NCBI RefSeq assembly: GCF_003711805.1
Contig: NZ_QXCP01000006.1
Coordinates: 62,001-126,000 of the forward strand
Reading direction: 5' to 3'
DNA: 64,000 bases
Origin: Brachybacterium sp. EE-P12
Lineage (GTDB): Bacteria > Actinomycetota > Actinomycetes > Actinomycetales > Dermabacteraceae
Shown here: positions 17,620 to 26,657 of the stretch, piece by piece
Layout: each line of letters begins with the position of its first letter
Position numbering within the stretch: position 1 is the stretch's first letter
Translations under genes and position numbers: made by a program
The notes under the pieces: model-generated
Seen by the model: only the letters and a program-made list of their open reading frames with translations
Database searches by the model: none
Told to the model about the DNA's origin: nothing

Positions 17620-17695
17620 GCCCGCGTAGCTCAGTGGATAGAGCGTCTGCCTCCGGAGCAGAAGGTCGTAGGTTCGAATCCTGTCGCGGGCACCA
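17620..17695 (+). tRNA. tRNA-Arg (anticodon CCG)
   Basis: A complete cloverleaf of 76 nt including an encoded CCA. Acceptor arms are GCCCGCG at 17620-17626 and CGCGGGC at 17685-17691, with discriminator A17692. The D arm contains TAGCTCAGTGGATAGAGC. The anticodon stem TCTGC/GCAGA encloses loop CTCCGGA with anticodon CCG at 17653-17655. The T arm has GGTTCGAATCC. It decodes CGG, a common Arg codon in this GC range. A hairpin terminator follows. Confidence 0.98.
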
Positions 17696-17699
17696 CGGG

Positions 17700-17743
17700 A
17701 GATCCCCGGTCAGCGGCCCCTCAGGGCCGCGGGCCGGGGATCT
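17700..17743. terminator. Long hairpin after tRNA-Arg
   Basis: Outer arms AGATCCCCGG (17700-17709) and CCGGGGATCT (17734-17743) enclose inner arms GCGGCCC (17713-17719) and GGGCCGC (17724-17730). It ends the tRNA transcript and, read on the other strand, the converging membrane-protein gene. Confidence 0.8.
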
Positions 17744-17771
17744 TCCCGTTCCCGGGGCGTCGTCCCCCGCC

Positions 17772-18815
17772 TCAGCGCCACGCGTCCTCGCCGGACCGCC
17801 ACCGCTCGCGCCGGGAGGCGCGCTCACTGCGACGGGACCGTCGAGGCCGCACCGTGGCCCAGCGGAGCAGGAGCGCCACGAGCACACCGATCACCGGGAC
17901 GATGCCCCAGGCCAGCACGGCGTGGAGTCCTGCCTCGCCGAGGTGGAGGCCCTCCAGGCTCGACATCACGATCGCGAACGCCACCGAGACCACGACGAAG
18001 AATCCCAGCACGCCGCCGACGATCGTCAGCGGATGGCGGGTGCGGCGAGTGCCGCCGCGCTGCACGGGCTCGGGCGGCGGAACGTCCGCGCCGGTCGACT
18101 GCGTGGCTCCCGCGAACTGGGCGAGGGCGTCGGCGAGCTGGAAGGCGGCGGTGAGCCGTTCGGGGGACTCCGGCTCGAGCGGCTGCGAGCCCATCACGGT
18201 GATCTCCCGGCCGTGGATCTCCAGGCTGCAGTCGCCGAGCAGCCTCCAGAGGGCGTCGTCCAGCTGCGCAGTCATCGGGAAGGTCCGGAGCGTCGGATGG
18301 TCGCCGGGAGGGAGGACCACTCGCACGAAGCCCTCCGCCTGCGGCGCGTTCGCCGCGCTCACCGTCCCCGAGGAGCCCAGCCTGATCCTGACCCGCTTCG
18401 TCGGCCACGTGTCGCCGACCTCGAGGGCCGGCGACGTGTGAGTGCGCAGGCTGTGCAGGATGATCCGCTCCCCGCTGCGGAACCGACTGCCCGTGTAGTG
18501 ACGGGCCTCGACCGAGCGCTGCAGCGTCAGCCCGTTCGCGCGGGCCACTCCCTCGAGCCCGGTGCCGGTCCCCGCCTTGCGCAGCACGTCGAACAGGGCC
18601 CAGGCGCCGCACGCTGCGAAGAGCGTCATGGTGCCGACGAATCCCCAGTCCGTCCCCGGGCGGAGGACGGCCACCAGGATGCCGATCATGGGGCCGAACA
18701 GGATCACCCCGCCGATGGTGGCCCCGACGACCTGGATGGGGGAGGCGCCGAGGGATCGCAGACGGGAGAGGGGACTCGGCCTGCGCTCGAGCGGCGTCAG
18801 GTCGAGACTCGTCAA
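17772..18815 (-). CDS. Uncharacterised four-helix membrane protein
   Basis: I do not recognise this 347-residue protein. It has two predicted membrane segments near each end (27-51, 57-78, 262-284, 294-319). A soluble middle domain of about 180 residues (80-260) contains a short beta-rich part (GLTLQRSVEARHYTG, SGERIILHSL, KRVRIRLGSSG, GFVRVVLPPG) and helices near 221-236. The C-terminal tail is Arg rich. It begins with TTG overlapping the stop of the trehalose fusion gene (TTGA), so it is co-translated with it. A role tied to osmotic or trehalose physiology is possible only by context. The TTG start is uncertain. Confidence 0.65.
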   Translation of the reverse strand: MTSLDLTPLERRPSPLSRLRSLGASPIQVVGATIGGVILFGPMIGILVAVLRPGTDWGFVGTMTLFAACGAWALFDVLRKAGTGTGLEGVARANGLTLQRSVEARHYTGSRFRSGERIILHSLRTHTSPALEVGDTWPTKRVRIRLGSSGTVSAANAPQAEGFVRVVLPPGDHPTLRTFPMTAQLDDALWRLLGDCSLEIHGREITVMGSQPLEPESPERLTAAFQLADALAQFAGATQSTGADVPPPEPVQRGGTRRTRHPLTIVGGVLGFFVVVSVAFAIVMSSLEGLHLGEAGLHAVLAWGIVPVIGVLVALLLRWATVRPRRSRRSERASRRERWRSGEDAWR

Positions 18816-21091
18816 CTCTGCTCGCTCCGCAGCTCGCGCAGCCGCTGCAGCACCTCACGTGCCGCGACGGTGTCCGCGATCCGCAGCCCCGCTGCGGTGT
18901 CGCCGCCGCCCACCTTCACCGTCACGTCCCGCTCCTCGGCCGTCGCGAAGACGGACTCGTCGGTCACGTCGTCGCCGAGATAGAGCCACGCATCCGCGGC
19001 GCTCGCCCGGGCGAGCGCGTCGACGGCGACGCCCTTCGAGGTGTGCACCACCGCGAACTCGACGACCTCCTTGCCCGGGGTGACGGTCACGTCCGGCAGG
19101 GACGTGGCGTACTCGAGAGCGGACTCCGTCGCGTTGTGGCCCCCGCGACCGGTGGCGTTCCTGGTGTGGAGCACCGCGGCGGTCGGCTTCGTCTCGACCT
19201 CCGCGCCGGGATGGGCGCGGGAGATCCGGCGCAGCTCGGCGGTGATCGTCCCGAGCAGCTCCTCCTTCTCCGGAGTCATCGACAGCGAGGAGCGGTCCAG
19301 CACCTCGGCCTGCATCCACGGCGGCAGCGCCCCGACCTCCGCGCCGTGGGAGCCGACGAGCACCACGGAACTGGGCATCCGCGTGTGCCCGTTTAGATCC
19401 TCGAGCGCGCGGCCGGAGACGAGGGCGACCGCGACCCCGGGCAGCTCGGCCAGGTCCCGCAGCGCGGCGAGGGCCTCCGCATCGGGCTGCACCGCGTCGC
19501 GGTCCTCGACGATCGGCGCGAGCACGCCGTCGAAGTCCGTGGCGATCAGCAGGCGCGGAACATCGGAGAAGGTGCGCAGCGCCTCGTCGACAGCGGCCGG
19601 GTCGCTGGGCTCGTCGCCGCGGAGCCTCACCGAGGGCACCGCGGCCTGCGCCTCGGCGCCGACGTGCCCGAGATGGTCCAGGAAGTCGTGAGCCCAGGTC
19701 TGCACATCGTTCTCCATCACCTGGTGGCGCAGCGAGCGCATCGCCTCCTCCTGCTCCTCGACCGGCATGGCCAGGGCCTTGAGGATCGCGGCCTTGAGCT
19801 CGTCGATGTCGTGGGGGTTGACCAGCACGGCGGCGCGCAGCTCGTCGGCGGCGCCCGCGAACTCGCTGAGCACGAGCACGCCGCGGAGATCCGGGCGGGA
19901 GGCGACGTACTCCTTGGCGACGAGGTTCATCCCGTCCCGCAGCGCGGTCACGAGCACCACGTCCGCGGCCATGTACATCGCCGTCATGTCGCGCCGGTCG
20001 AAGGAGTGGTGCTGGTAGGAGACCGCCGGACGGCCCAGCGGTGCATGCTCTCCGTTGATGCGTCCCACGGTCAGCTCGACCTCGTCGCGCAGCTGCCGAT
20101 AGGCCTCCACGCGCTCCCGCGACGGGGTCGCGACCTGGATCATGACTGCGTCATGCGGATCGATCGCCCCGTCGTCCAGCAGCTCGCCCCAGGCCTTCAG
20201 ACGGTGGCGGATGCCCTTGGTGTAGTCCAACCGGTCCACCCCCAGCACCACCTTGTCGGGATCGCCGAGGTCGTGGCGCAGCTGCTCCGCGCGGGCGCGG
20301 ATGTCCGGGTCCTCGGTGAGGGCGGAGACGGCGGCGGAGTCGATCGAGATCGGGAAGGTGCGCGCCTCGACCTCGCGCCGCGGCGCCGCTCCCAGGCCGG
20401 GCACCGAGATCGTCGTGCCATCGACGTGATAGCCCAGCAGCTTCCGCACCGCGGCGACGAAGTTCAGGGTGTCGCTCTCGCGCTGGAAGCCCAGCAGGTC
20501 CGCGCCGAGCAGGCCGCGCAGGATCGAGTTGCGCTTGGGCAGCTGGGAGAACAGCTCCACGGAGGGGAAGGGGATGTGGTTGAAGAAGCCGATCCGCACG
20601 TCGGGCCGCTTCTCCCGGATCATCCGCGGCACCAGCTGCAGCTGGTAGTCGTGCACCCAGATCGTGCCGCCGCGGGCGGCGACCGGTGCGGCGGCCTCGG
20701 CGAAGCGCCGGTTGGCCGAGAGGTACGAGTCCCACCAGGTGCGATGGAAGACCGGGTCGACGATCACGTCGTGGTACAGCGGCCACAGGGTCCCGTTGGA
20801 GAACCCCTCGTAATAGCGCTCGACGTCCTGCTGCTCGAGCCGCACCGGGTACAGGCTCATCCCATCGGCCTCGAAGGGGTCCGGTGCCTCGCCGGGCGAT
20901 CCGGCCCAGCCCACCCAGGCCCCCGAGTCGACGGTGCGCATCACCGACTCCATCGCGGTGACGAGGCCGCCGGGGCTGGTCACCCACTCGGTGGCGCCGT
21001 CGGGCAGGGTGCGGGAGTCGACGGGCAGGCGGTTGGCGACGACTACGAGCTCGTGGCCGCGGGGCTGTTCGGGGGCGGGGGTGGTGGACAC
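18812..21091 (-). CDS. otsA/otsB: Trehalose-6-phosphate synthase / phosphatase fusion (OtsA-OtsB)
   Basis: A single 759-residue polypeptide making trehalose from UDP-glucose (or another NDP-glucose) and glucose 6-phosphate. Residues about 12-480 are a GT20 synthase (VVVANRLPVD, WVHDYQLQLVP, GVDRLDYTKG, LRDGMNLVAKEY). Residues about 510-759 are a HAD phosphatase with DFDGVLAP (519 on) and YLGDDVTDESVF. GTG 21091 is chosen because AAGGAG lies 8 nt upstream and the protein then starts near the GT20 domain. Many actinobacteria encode otsA and otsB separately. A coupled unknown membrane gene follows. A TAGGCT hexamer at 21184-21189 may be the -10. Confidence 0.95.
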   Translation of the reverse strand: MSTTPAPEQPRGHELVVVANRLPVDSRTLPDGATEWVTSPGGLVTAMESVMRTVDSGAWVGWAGSPGEAPDPFEADGMSLYPVRLEQQDVERYYEGFSNGTLWPLYHDVIVDPVFHRTWWDSYLSANRRFAEAAAPVAARGGTIWVHDYQLQLVPRMIREKRPDVRIGFFNHIPFPSVELFSQLPKRNSILRGLLGADLLGFQRESDTLNFVAAVRKLLGYHVDGTTISVPGLGAAPRREVEARTFPISIDSAAVSALTEDPDIRARAEQLRHDLGDPDKVVLGVDRLDYTKGIRHRLKAWGELLDDGAIDPHDAVMIQVATPSRERVEAYRQLRDEVELTVGRINGEHAPLGRPAVSYQHHSFDRRDMTAMYMAADVVLVTALRDGMNLVAKEYVASRPDLRGVLVLSEFAGAADELRAAVLVNPHDIDELKAAILKALAMPVEEQEEAMRSLRHQVMENDVQTWAHDFLDHLGHVGAEAQAAVPSVRLRGDEPSDPAAVDEALRTFSDVPRLLIATDFDGVLAPIVEDRDAVQPDAEALAALRDLAELPGVAVALVSGRALEDLNGHTRMPSSVVLVGSHGAEVGALPPWMQAEVLDRSSLSMTPEKEELLGTITAELRRISRAHPGAEVETKPTAAVLHTRNATGRGGHNATESALEYATSLPDVTVTPGKEVVEFAVVHTSKGVAVDALARASAADAWLYLGDDVTDESVFATAEERDVTVKVGGGDTAAGLRIADTVAAREVLQRLRELRSEQS

Positions 21092-21445
21092 CGGGACTCC
21101 TTCGCTGGAACGGGTCAGGGGCGAGGAGCGCATGCGTCGGGGGACCGTGGACGGGCCCTGGCGGCTCCCGCGCCGACGGCCCGAGCCTATCAAGTGCGAT
21201 GCCTCACGCGGCGAGCCCTCACCCGACCGGCGCCGCTCTCACCAGCGCACTCGCCCTGACGTCCGGACCTGCCGGGACAGCGGCCGACCGGACGGTGGGC
21301 GCCGACCGCACCGGGGCGGGAGGGGGAGCCCGTGCGATGTTCGCGGTGCGGACCCGTGCGCGGGACCGGCCCCGGTCCTCGTACGATCCCAGGGCGCCGT
21401 CGGCGCACATCGTCCCCCGGACCCCAGCGAGGACCAGGAGCCCCC
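21092..21445. other. 354-nt divergent intergenic region, trehalose fusion / lysA
   Basis: No gene is supported here. It contains candidate -10 hexamers for both directions: TAGGCT on the minus strand at 21184-21189 and TACGAT on the plus strand at 21382-21387. Neither has a good -35. I see no long inverted repeat or riboswitch-like structure. Confidence 0.4.
21382..21387 (+). promoter_or_regulatory. Putative -10 element for lysA
   Basis: TACGAT, 58 nt before the lysA ATG, implying a leader of about 50 nt. Fits TANNNT; -35 not recognisable. Confidence 0.4.
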
Positions 21446-22858
21446 ATGCGCGCCCACGAAGCCGGTGCCCTCCACGGCAACGACGCGGCCCCCACGTGGC
21501 TGCCCTACCCCAGCGACGTCAACACGCTCATCGACGGCCTCTGGTCCCGCACCACCCGACGCACCGTCGACGGCGCCGTCGAGGTGGGCGGCGTGGACGT
21601 CCGCCGCATCGCCGAGGAGGTCGGCACCCCCGCCTTCGTGCTCGACGAGGACGACTTCCGCCGCCGCGCCCGCCGCTTCCGCGACGCCTTCGCCGAGGCG
21701 TTCCGCCCCCACGCCGGGGCCGACGTCTACTACGCCGGCAAGGCGTTCCTGTGCGGCGCGGTGGCCCGCTGGGTCGAGGAGGACGGGCTGGGCCTGGACG
21801 TGTGCACCGGCGGGGAGCTCGCCGTCGCCCTGCGCGCGCAGTTCCCGCCCGAGCGGATCGCGCTGCACGGCAACAACAAGTCCGTCGCCGAGATCCGCCG
21901 CGCCCTCGAGGCGGGGGTGGGCCGGATCGTGGTCGACTCCCTCGACGAGGTCGACCTGGTCGACGCCGTCGCCGCCGAGCTGGGCGTGCGCGCCGCCGTC
22001 ATGCTGCGCGTGACCACGGGCGTGGAGGCCCACACCCACGAGTTCATCGCCACCGCCCACGAGGACCAGAAGTTCGGTCTCTCCCTCACCGGCGGCATCG
22101 CCTTCGAGGCCGTGCGCCGGGTGCTGGACGCCGCGCAGCTCGACCTCGTGGGCCTGCACTCCCACATCGGCTCGCAGATCTTCGACACCGGCGGCTTCGA
22201 GGTCGCGGCCCGCCGGGTGCTGGACCTCGTCGCCCAGGTGCGGGACGAGCTCGGCCACACGATCACCCATCTCGATCTCGGCGGCGGCTTCGGCGTCATG
22301 TACAACACCCAGCACACCCCCGCCGAGCCGGAGGCGCTCGCGAGCGGGATCGCCGGGATCGTCGAGAAGCAGTGCCACGACCTCGAGCTCGAGGTCCCGC
22401 ACCTCGCCTTCGAGCCGGGCCGCGCGATCGCCGGCCCCTCCACCCAGACCCTCTACACCGTCGGCACCGTCAAGGACGTGCGCCTCGGCGGCCCCCACCA
22501 CCGCGTGTACGTCTCCGTGGACGGCGGCATGAGCGACAACGTGCGCACCGCCCTGTACGACGCCGACTACTCCTGCCTGCTCAGCGGCCGCGTCTCCGCC
22601 GAGCCGCCCGAGGTGGTGCGCGTGGTGGGCAAGCACTGCGAGAGCGGCGACATCGTCGTCAAGGACGAGTACCTGCCGGCCGACGTGCGCCGCGGCGACC
22701 TGATCTCCGTGCCCGTCACCGGCGCCTACTGCTACTCGCTCGCCTCGAACTACAACCACGTCCCGCGCCCGCCCGTGGTCGCCGTGAAGGACGGGGAGAT
22801 CCGCACCCTGCTCCGCCGGGAGACGGAGGAGGACCTCCTCGGCCTCGACGTCGGCTGA
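21446..22858 (+). CDS. lysA: Diaminopimelate decarboxylase
   Basis: Final step of lysine synthesis, meso-diaminopimelate to lysine, PLP-dependent. The 470-residue alanine-racemase-fold enzyme shows the PLP lysine in VYYAGKAFL, HGNNKS, the GLHSHIGSQI motif, LDLGGGFGV, the EPGRAI loop, and the substrate cysteine segment VVGKHCESGDIV, and VPVTGAYCYSLASNYN near the C-terminus. ATG with AGGAG 5 nt upstream. It opens the lysine/threonine block; a hairpin and a fresh promoter separate it from hom. Confidence 0.96.
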   Translation: MRAHEAGALHGNDAAPTWLPYPSDVNTLIDGLWSRTTRRTVDGAVEVGGVDVRRIAEEVGTPAFVLDEDDFRRRARRFRDAFAEAFRPHAGADVYYAGKAFLCGAVARWVEEDGLGLDVCTGGELAVALRAQFPPERIALHGNNKSVAEIRRALEAGVGRIVVDSLDEVDLVDAVAAELGVRAAVMLRVTTGVEAHTHEFIATAHEDQKFGLSLTGGIAFEAVRRVLDAAQLDLVGLHSHIGSQIFDTGGFEVAARRVLDLVAQVRDELGHTITHLDLGGGFGVMYNTQHTPAEPEALASGIAGIVEKQCHDLELEVPHLAFEPGRAIAGPSTQTLYTVGTVKDVRLGGPHHRVYVSVDGGMSDNVRTALYDADYSCLLSGRVSAEPPEVVRVVGKHCESGDIVVKDEYLPADVRRGDLISVPVTGAYCYSLASNYNHVPRPPVVAVKDGEIRTLLRRETEEDLLGLDVG

Positions 22859-22865
22859 CCGGCGC

Positions 22866-22887
22866 GGCCCCGCGATCCCGCGGGGCC
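22866..22887 (+). terminator. Hairpin between lysA and hom
   Basis: A perfect 9-bp stem (GGCCCCGCG at 22866-22874, CGCGGGGCC at 22879-22887) with a 4-nt loop, 8 nt after the lysA stop. With the TACAGT element downstream it suggests hom starts a separate transcript, though read-through is possible. Confidence 0.6.
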
Positions 22888-22940
22888 CCGGCCCCGACGC
22901 ACGCGTTCATACGCGGTCACGCACCGACGCCCACCTCGGC

Positions 22941-22946
22941 TACAGT
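22941..22946 (+). promoter_or_regulatory. Putative -10 element for hom
   Basis: TACAGT, 54 nt before the hom ATG and downstream of the lysA hairpin. It would drive hom-thrC-thrB. No leader-peptide attenuator rich in Thr or Ile codons is visible. Confidence 0.4.
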
Positions 22947-23000
22947 GCGCAGAGCCCGCCCCCGGCCGCATCCCGGCCCCTGTGGAAGGACCCCTCGCCC

Positions 23001-24356
23001 ATGTCCCAGCACGTCCCGCAGCCTCCGGCGACACCGGACCTCCCGACCCGCCCCGCCCTGCGGGTGGCGGTGCTCGGCGCCGGCACGGTCGGCACCGAGG
23101 TGCTGCGCCTGCTCGCCCAGCAGGGGGACGAGCTCGCCCACCGCGTGGGCGCCCGCCTCGAGGTCATCGGCATCGCCGTGCGCGACCGCTCCCGGGACCG
23201 CGGCGAGCACGTGCCCGCCGCGCTGCTCACCGAGGACCCGAGTGCGCTCGTGCGCGAGGCCGACCTGGTGATCGAGGTGATGGGCGGCATCGAGCCGGCC
23301 CGCACCCTGCTGCTCGAGGCGATGGCGCACGGAGCGAGCGTCGTCACCGCCAACAAGGCGCTGCTGGCCCAGGACGGCCCCGCGCTCTACGAGGCCGCGG
23401 ACGTGCACGGCGTGGACCTGTCCTTCGAGGCCGCCGTCGCGGGCGCGATCCCCGTCGTGCGCCCCGTGCGCGAATCCCTGGCCGGCGACAGGATCCAGCG
23501 CGTCATGGGCATCGTCAACGGCACCACCAACTACATCCTCGACGCGATGACCCGCACCGGCGCCGACTTCGGCGACGCGCTCGCGAGCGCGCAGGAGCTC
23601 GGCTACGCCGAGGCCGACCCGACGGCCGACGTCGAGGGCCATGACGCCGCCGCGAAAGCCTCGATCCTCGCGTCCCTGGCCTTCCACTCCCGGGTGCGGC
23701 TGTCCGACGTGCACTGCGAGGGCATCAGCGCAGTCTCGGCCCAGGACATCGCCGCCGCCGGTCGGATGGGCCGCACGATCAAGCTGCTGTCCATCGTCGA
23801 GCGGATCGCGGAGGAGAACGGCGAGCGGATCTCCGCCCGCGTCTACCCCGCGCTGATCCCCGAGGCCCATCCGCTGGCCTCCGTCTCCGAGGCGTACAAC
23901 GCCGTGTTCGTCGAGGCCGACGCCGCCGGCTCCCTGATGTTCTACGGCCAGGGCGCCGGCGGCGCGCCGACCGCCTCGGCGATCCTCGGCGACGTCGTCT
24001 CCACCGCCCGTGCCCGCGTGCACGGGGGAGTGGGACCGCGCGAGTCCCGCTACGCCGAGCTCGAGTCGATCCCGCTCGAGGAGCTGCGCAGCGCGTTCTA
24101 CGTCTCGCTGACGGTCGAGGACCGTCCCGGCGTGCTCGCCGAGATCGCCGGGACCCTCTCCGGCTACGGCATCTCGATCTCGACGATCCACCAGGAGCTG
24201 CTCGCCGACGGCGAGGGCCAGGGCGCGGACCGCGCCCACATCGGCATCAGCACCCACCGCGCGCTCGAGAGCGCGATGACCGCCTCGCTGGACATGTTCT
24301 CCTCGACCGCGACCGTGCTCAGCATCGACTCCGTCCTCCGCATCGAAGGAGATTGA
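23001..24356 (+). CDS. hom: Homoserine dehydrogenase
   Basis: Reduces aspartate semialdehyde to homoserine, the branch point to threonine and methionine. The 451-residue protein has an N-terminal Rossmann fold ([13 protein letters not shown]), [20 protein letters not shown], the catalytic core with [11 protein letters not shown] and [16 protein letters not shown], and a C-terminal ACT domain (about 360-451, [22 protein letters not shown]). The ACT domain implies allosteric control by threonine, as in Corynebacterium. An AAGGA motif lies 12 nt upstream, rather far. thrC follows after 4 nt. Confidence 0.96.
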   Translation: MSQHVPQPPATPDLPTRPALRVAVLGAGTVGTEVLRLLAQQGDELAHRVGARLEVIGIAVRDRSRDRGEHVPAALLTEDPSALVREADLVIEVMGGIEPARTLLLEAMAHGASVVTANKALLAQDGPALYEAADVHGVDLSFEAAVAGAIPVVRPVRESLAGDRIQRVMGIVNGTTNYILDAMTRTGADFGDALASAQELGYAEADPTADVEGHDAAAKASILASLAFHSRVRLSDVHCEGISAVSAQDIAAAGRMGRTIKLLSIVERIAEENGERISARVYPALIPEAHPLASVSEAYNAVFVEADAAGSLMFYGQGAGGAPTASAILGDVVSTARARVHGGVGPRESRYAELESIPLEELRSAFYVSLTVEDRPGVLAEIAGTLSGYGISISTIHQELLADGEGQGADRAHIGISTHRALESAMTASLDMFSSTATVLSIDSVLRIEGD

Positions 24357-24360
24357 CCCC

Positions 24361-25419
24361 ATGGCCCACCAGTGGCGCGGCGTCCTCGCCGAGTACCGCG
24401 AGCACCTGCCCTTCGCCGGCGACGACACCCTCCTCACCCTCGGCGAGGGCGGCACCCCGCTCGTGGCCGCCCCCGCGCTGTCCGACCGGGTCGGCGCCGA
24501 GGTGCACGTCAAGGTCGAGGGGATGAACCCGACCGGCTCCTTCAAGGATCGCGGCATGGTCTCGGCGATGTCCCGGGCCGTCAGCGACGGCGCGACCGCG
24601 GTGGTGTGCGCCTCGACCGGGAACACCTCCGCTTCCGCCGCCGCCTATGCGACCGCCGCGGGGATCACCTGCGCGGTGCTCATCCCGCAGGGGAAGATCG
24701 CGGCGGGCAAGCTCGCCCAGGCCGTCGTGCACGGCGCGAAGCTCATCCAGGTCGACGGCAACTTCGACGACTGCCTCGAGATCGCCCGCAAGCTCGACGC
24801 CGAGCACCCCATCGAGCTGGTGAACTCGGTGAACCCCTACCGGCTCCAGGGGCAGAAGACCGCGGCCTTCGAGATCGCGGACGCGCTGGGCCGCGCCCCC
24901 GACGTGCACGTCCTGCCCGTCGGCAACGCCGGGAACATCTCCGCCTACTGGATGGGATATCGCGAGTACCGCGAGAAGGGGATCACCGATTCGCTGCCCG
25001 CGATGTGGGGCTTCCAGGCCGCCGGCGCCGCGCCCTTCGTCGCCGGGCACCCGATCACCGATCCCGAGACCGTCGCGACCGCGATCCGGATCGGCGCGCC
25101 CGCCTCGTGGCACCTGGCCGTCGAGGCGCGCGACGACTCCGGCGGGCTGATCGACGCGGTCACCGACCAGCAGATCCTGGACGCGCAGAAGCTGCTCGCG
25201 GCCGAGGTCGGGATCTTCGTCGAGCCCGCCTCCGCGGCGGGCGTGGCCGGACTGCTGCAGCAGGCCGAGCGGGGACAGGTCCCCGCCGGGGCCACGATCG
25301 CGATCACCGTGACCGGCAACGGGCTCAAGGACACCGACACGGCGCTCACCCAGCACGACCTCACCCCGACGGTGGTGCCGGTGGACATCGCAGCGGCCGC
25401 GGAAGCCATCGGCCTGTGA
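24361..25419 (+). CDS. thrC: Threonine synthase
   Basis: PLP enzyme converting O-phosphohomoserine to threonine. The 352 residues match the shorter class of threonine synthases. [11 protein letters not shown] carries the PLP lysine, [15 protein letters not shown] the phosphate loop region, [12 protein letters not shown] the GNAGN loop, and TVTGNGLKD lies near the C-terminus. The ribosome binding site AAGGAG overlaps the end of hom, and the stop overlaps thrB (GTGA), so hom-thrC-thrB is one coupled operon. Confidence 0.96.
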   Translation: MAHQWRGVLAEYREHLPFAGDDTLLTLGEGGTPLVAAPALSDRVGAEVHVKVEGMNPTGSFKDRGMVSAMSRAVSDGATAVVCASTGNTSASAAAYATAAGITCAVLIPQGKIAAGKLAQAVVHGAKLIQVDGNFDDCLEIARKLDAEHPIELVNSVNPYRLQGQKTAAFEIADALGRAPDVHVLPVGNAGNISAYWMGYREYREKGITDSLPAMWGFQAAGAAPFVAGHPITDPETVATAIRIGAPASWHLAVEARDDSGGLIDAVTDQQILDAQKLLAAEVGIFVEPASAAGVAGLLQQAERGQVPAGATIAITVTGNGLKDTDTALTQHDLTPTVVPVDIAAAAEAIGL

Positions 25420-26330
25420 GGATCCAGCACACGCAGGTCTCCGTACAGGTCCCCGCGACCTCCGCGAACCTCGGCCCCGGCTTCGACACCATGGGCCTGG
25501 CCCTGGACCTCTGCGACGAGCTCACGGTCCAGGCCACCACGGGCGGGCTCGAGATCACCGTGGGCGGGGAGGGGGCGGGCTCCGTCCCCCACGGCGAGGA
25601 GCACCTGGTGGTGCGGGCCCTGCGTCGCGGCCTCGACCATGCCGGAGCACCCCAGAGCGGGCTGCGCCTGCACGCCGTGAACCGGATCCCGCACGGCCGG
25701 GGCCTCGGCTCGAGCGCCGCCGCGACCGTGGCGGGGCTGCTCCTGGCCCGCGGGATGCTCTCCGAGCCGGCGGCGCTGGACGACCAGGCGGTGCTGCAGC
25801 TCTCCACCGAGTTCGAGGGCCATCCGGACAACGCCGCCCCGGCCCTGCTGGGCGGTCCCGTGCTCTCCTGGATGCAGGGGAAGACTGCCCGGGCGGTGCC
25901 GCTGCGCCACGGCCCCGAGGTGCTGCGCCCGGTGGTGCTGCTGCCCTCCGCGACCCTGTCCACGCACCGAGCGCGCGGCCTGCTGCCCGCCGAGGTCCCT
26001 CACGCCGACGCGGTGTTCAACGCCTCCCGCTCCGCGCTGCTGGTGCATGCGCTGGCCGGTGACCCCGAGCTGCTGATGGAGGCCACGGAGGACCGCCTCC
26101 ACCAGGAGCAGCGTGCTCCGGGGATGCCCGAGAGCCTCGAGCTCATGCGGGTGCTGCGGCAGGAGGGCCATCCCGCGGTGATCTCCGGCGCCGGGCCCTC
26201 GGTGCTGGTGCTGGCCGGCCGCCGCAGCGAGATCGCTCCGCTCGTGCGCCGCTTCGTGAGCGAACCCTCCAACTGGCGGATCGCCGAGGTCCCGCTGCGT
26301 GAGCAGCCGTCGGCGCCTGTGGTAGGTTGA
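25416..26330 (+). CDS. thrB: Homoserine kinase
   Basis: GHMP-family kinase phosphorylating homoserine, supplying ThrC. 304 residues with [18 protein letters not shown] at the N-terminus, the GHMP ATP loop [32 protein letters not shown], and [13 protein letters not shown] near the C-terminus. GTG start overlapping the thrC stop. Last gene of the threonine operon; rho follows after a 327-nt gap. Confidence 0.95.
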   Translation: MRIQHTQVSVQVPATSANLGPGFDTMGLALDLCDELTVQATTGGLEITVGGEGAGSVPHGEEHLVVRALRRGLDHAGAPQSGLRLHAVNRIPHGRGLGSSAAATVAGLLLARGMLSEPAALDDQAVLQLSTEFEGHPDNAAPALLGGPVLSWMQGKTARAVPLRHGPEVLRPVVLLPSATLSTHRARGLLPAEVPHADAVFNASRSALLVHALAGDPELLMEATEDRLHQEQRAPGMPESLELMRVLRQEGHPAVISGAGPSVLVLAGRRSEIAPLVRRFVSEPSNWRIAEVPLREQPSAPVVG

Positions 26331-26657
26331 GCCTGCGTCCAGGCGACATCGCACGACGCTGATCCCTGCATCACGATCCCGACGGGATCCTCTGCGCAGA
26401 TCTCCGCGCCCCCGATGTGCTCGCCGAGCAGTGCCGCGCACGGTCCCCGCATCTCCCATGTGGGATGCCCCATGGTCCCGTACGCCGCCCTCGACGCACC
26501 CCGAAGCACACCGGCAGGTCGGTCGCAGTCGTCCCGCACCGCGAGCGAGCATCCTGCACGGACCCGCCGCCGCAGCGCCCGGGCATGGACCCCGGCCCTG
26601 AGCGGCATCCAGACCAGACATGAGCCGGCGAGGCCGGCTCGACAGGAAGGAACCCGG
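26331..26657. other. 327-nt gap between thrB and rho
   Basis: No supported gene. A TAGGTT hexamer (26323-26328) overlaps the end of thrB and could be a -10 for rho, which would give a leader above 300 nt. Long rho leaders that respond to Rho itself are known in other bacteria. Here nothing beyond the length supports that, and no strong hairpin terminator is seen. Confidence 0.35.

Noticed and set aside
22859-23000. Threonine/isoleucine attenuator before hom
   Set aside because: No leader peptide with clustered Thr or Ile codons is present; the hairpin is better explained as the lysA terminator.
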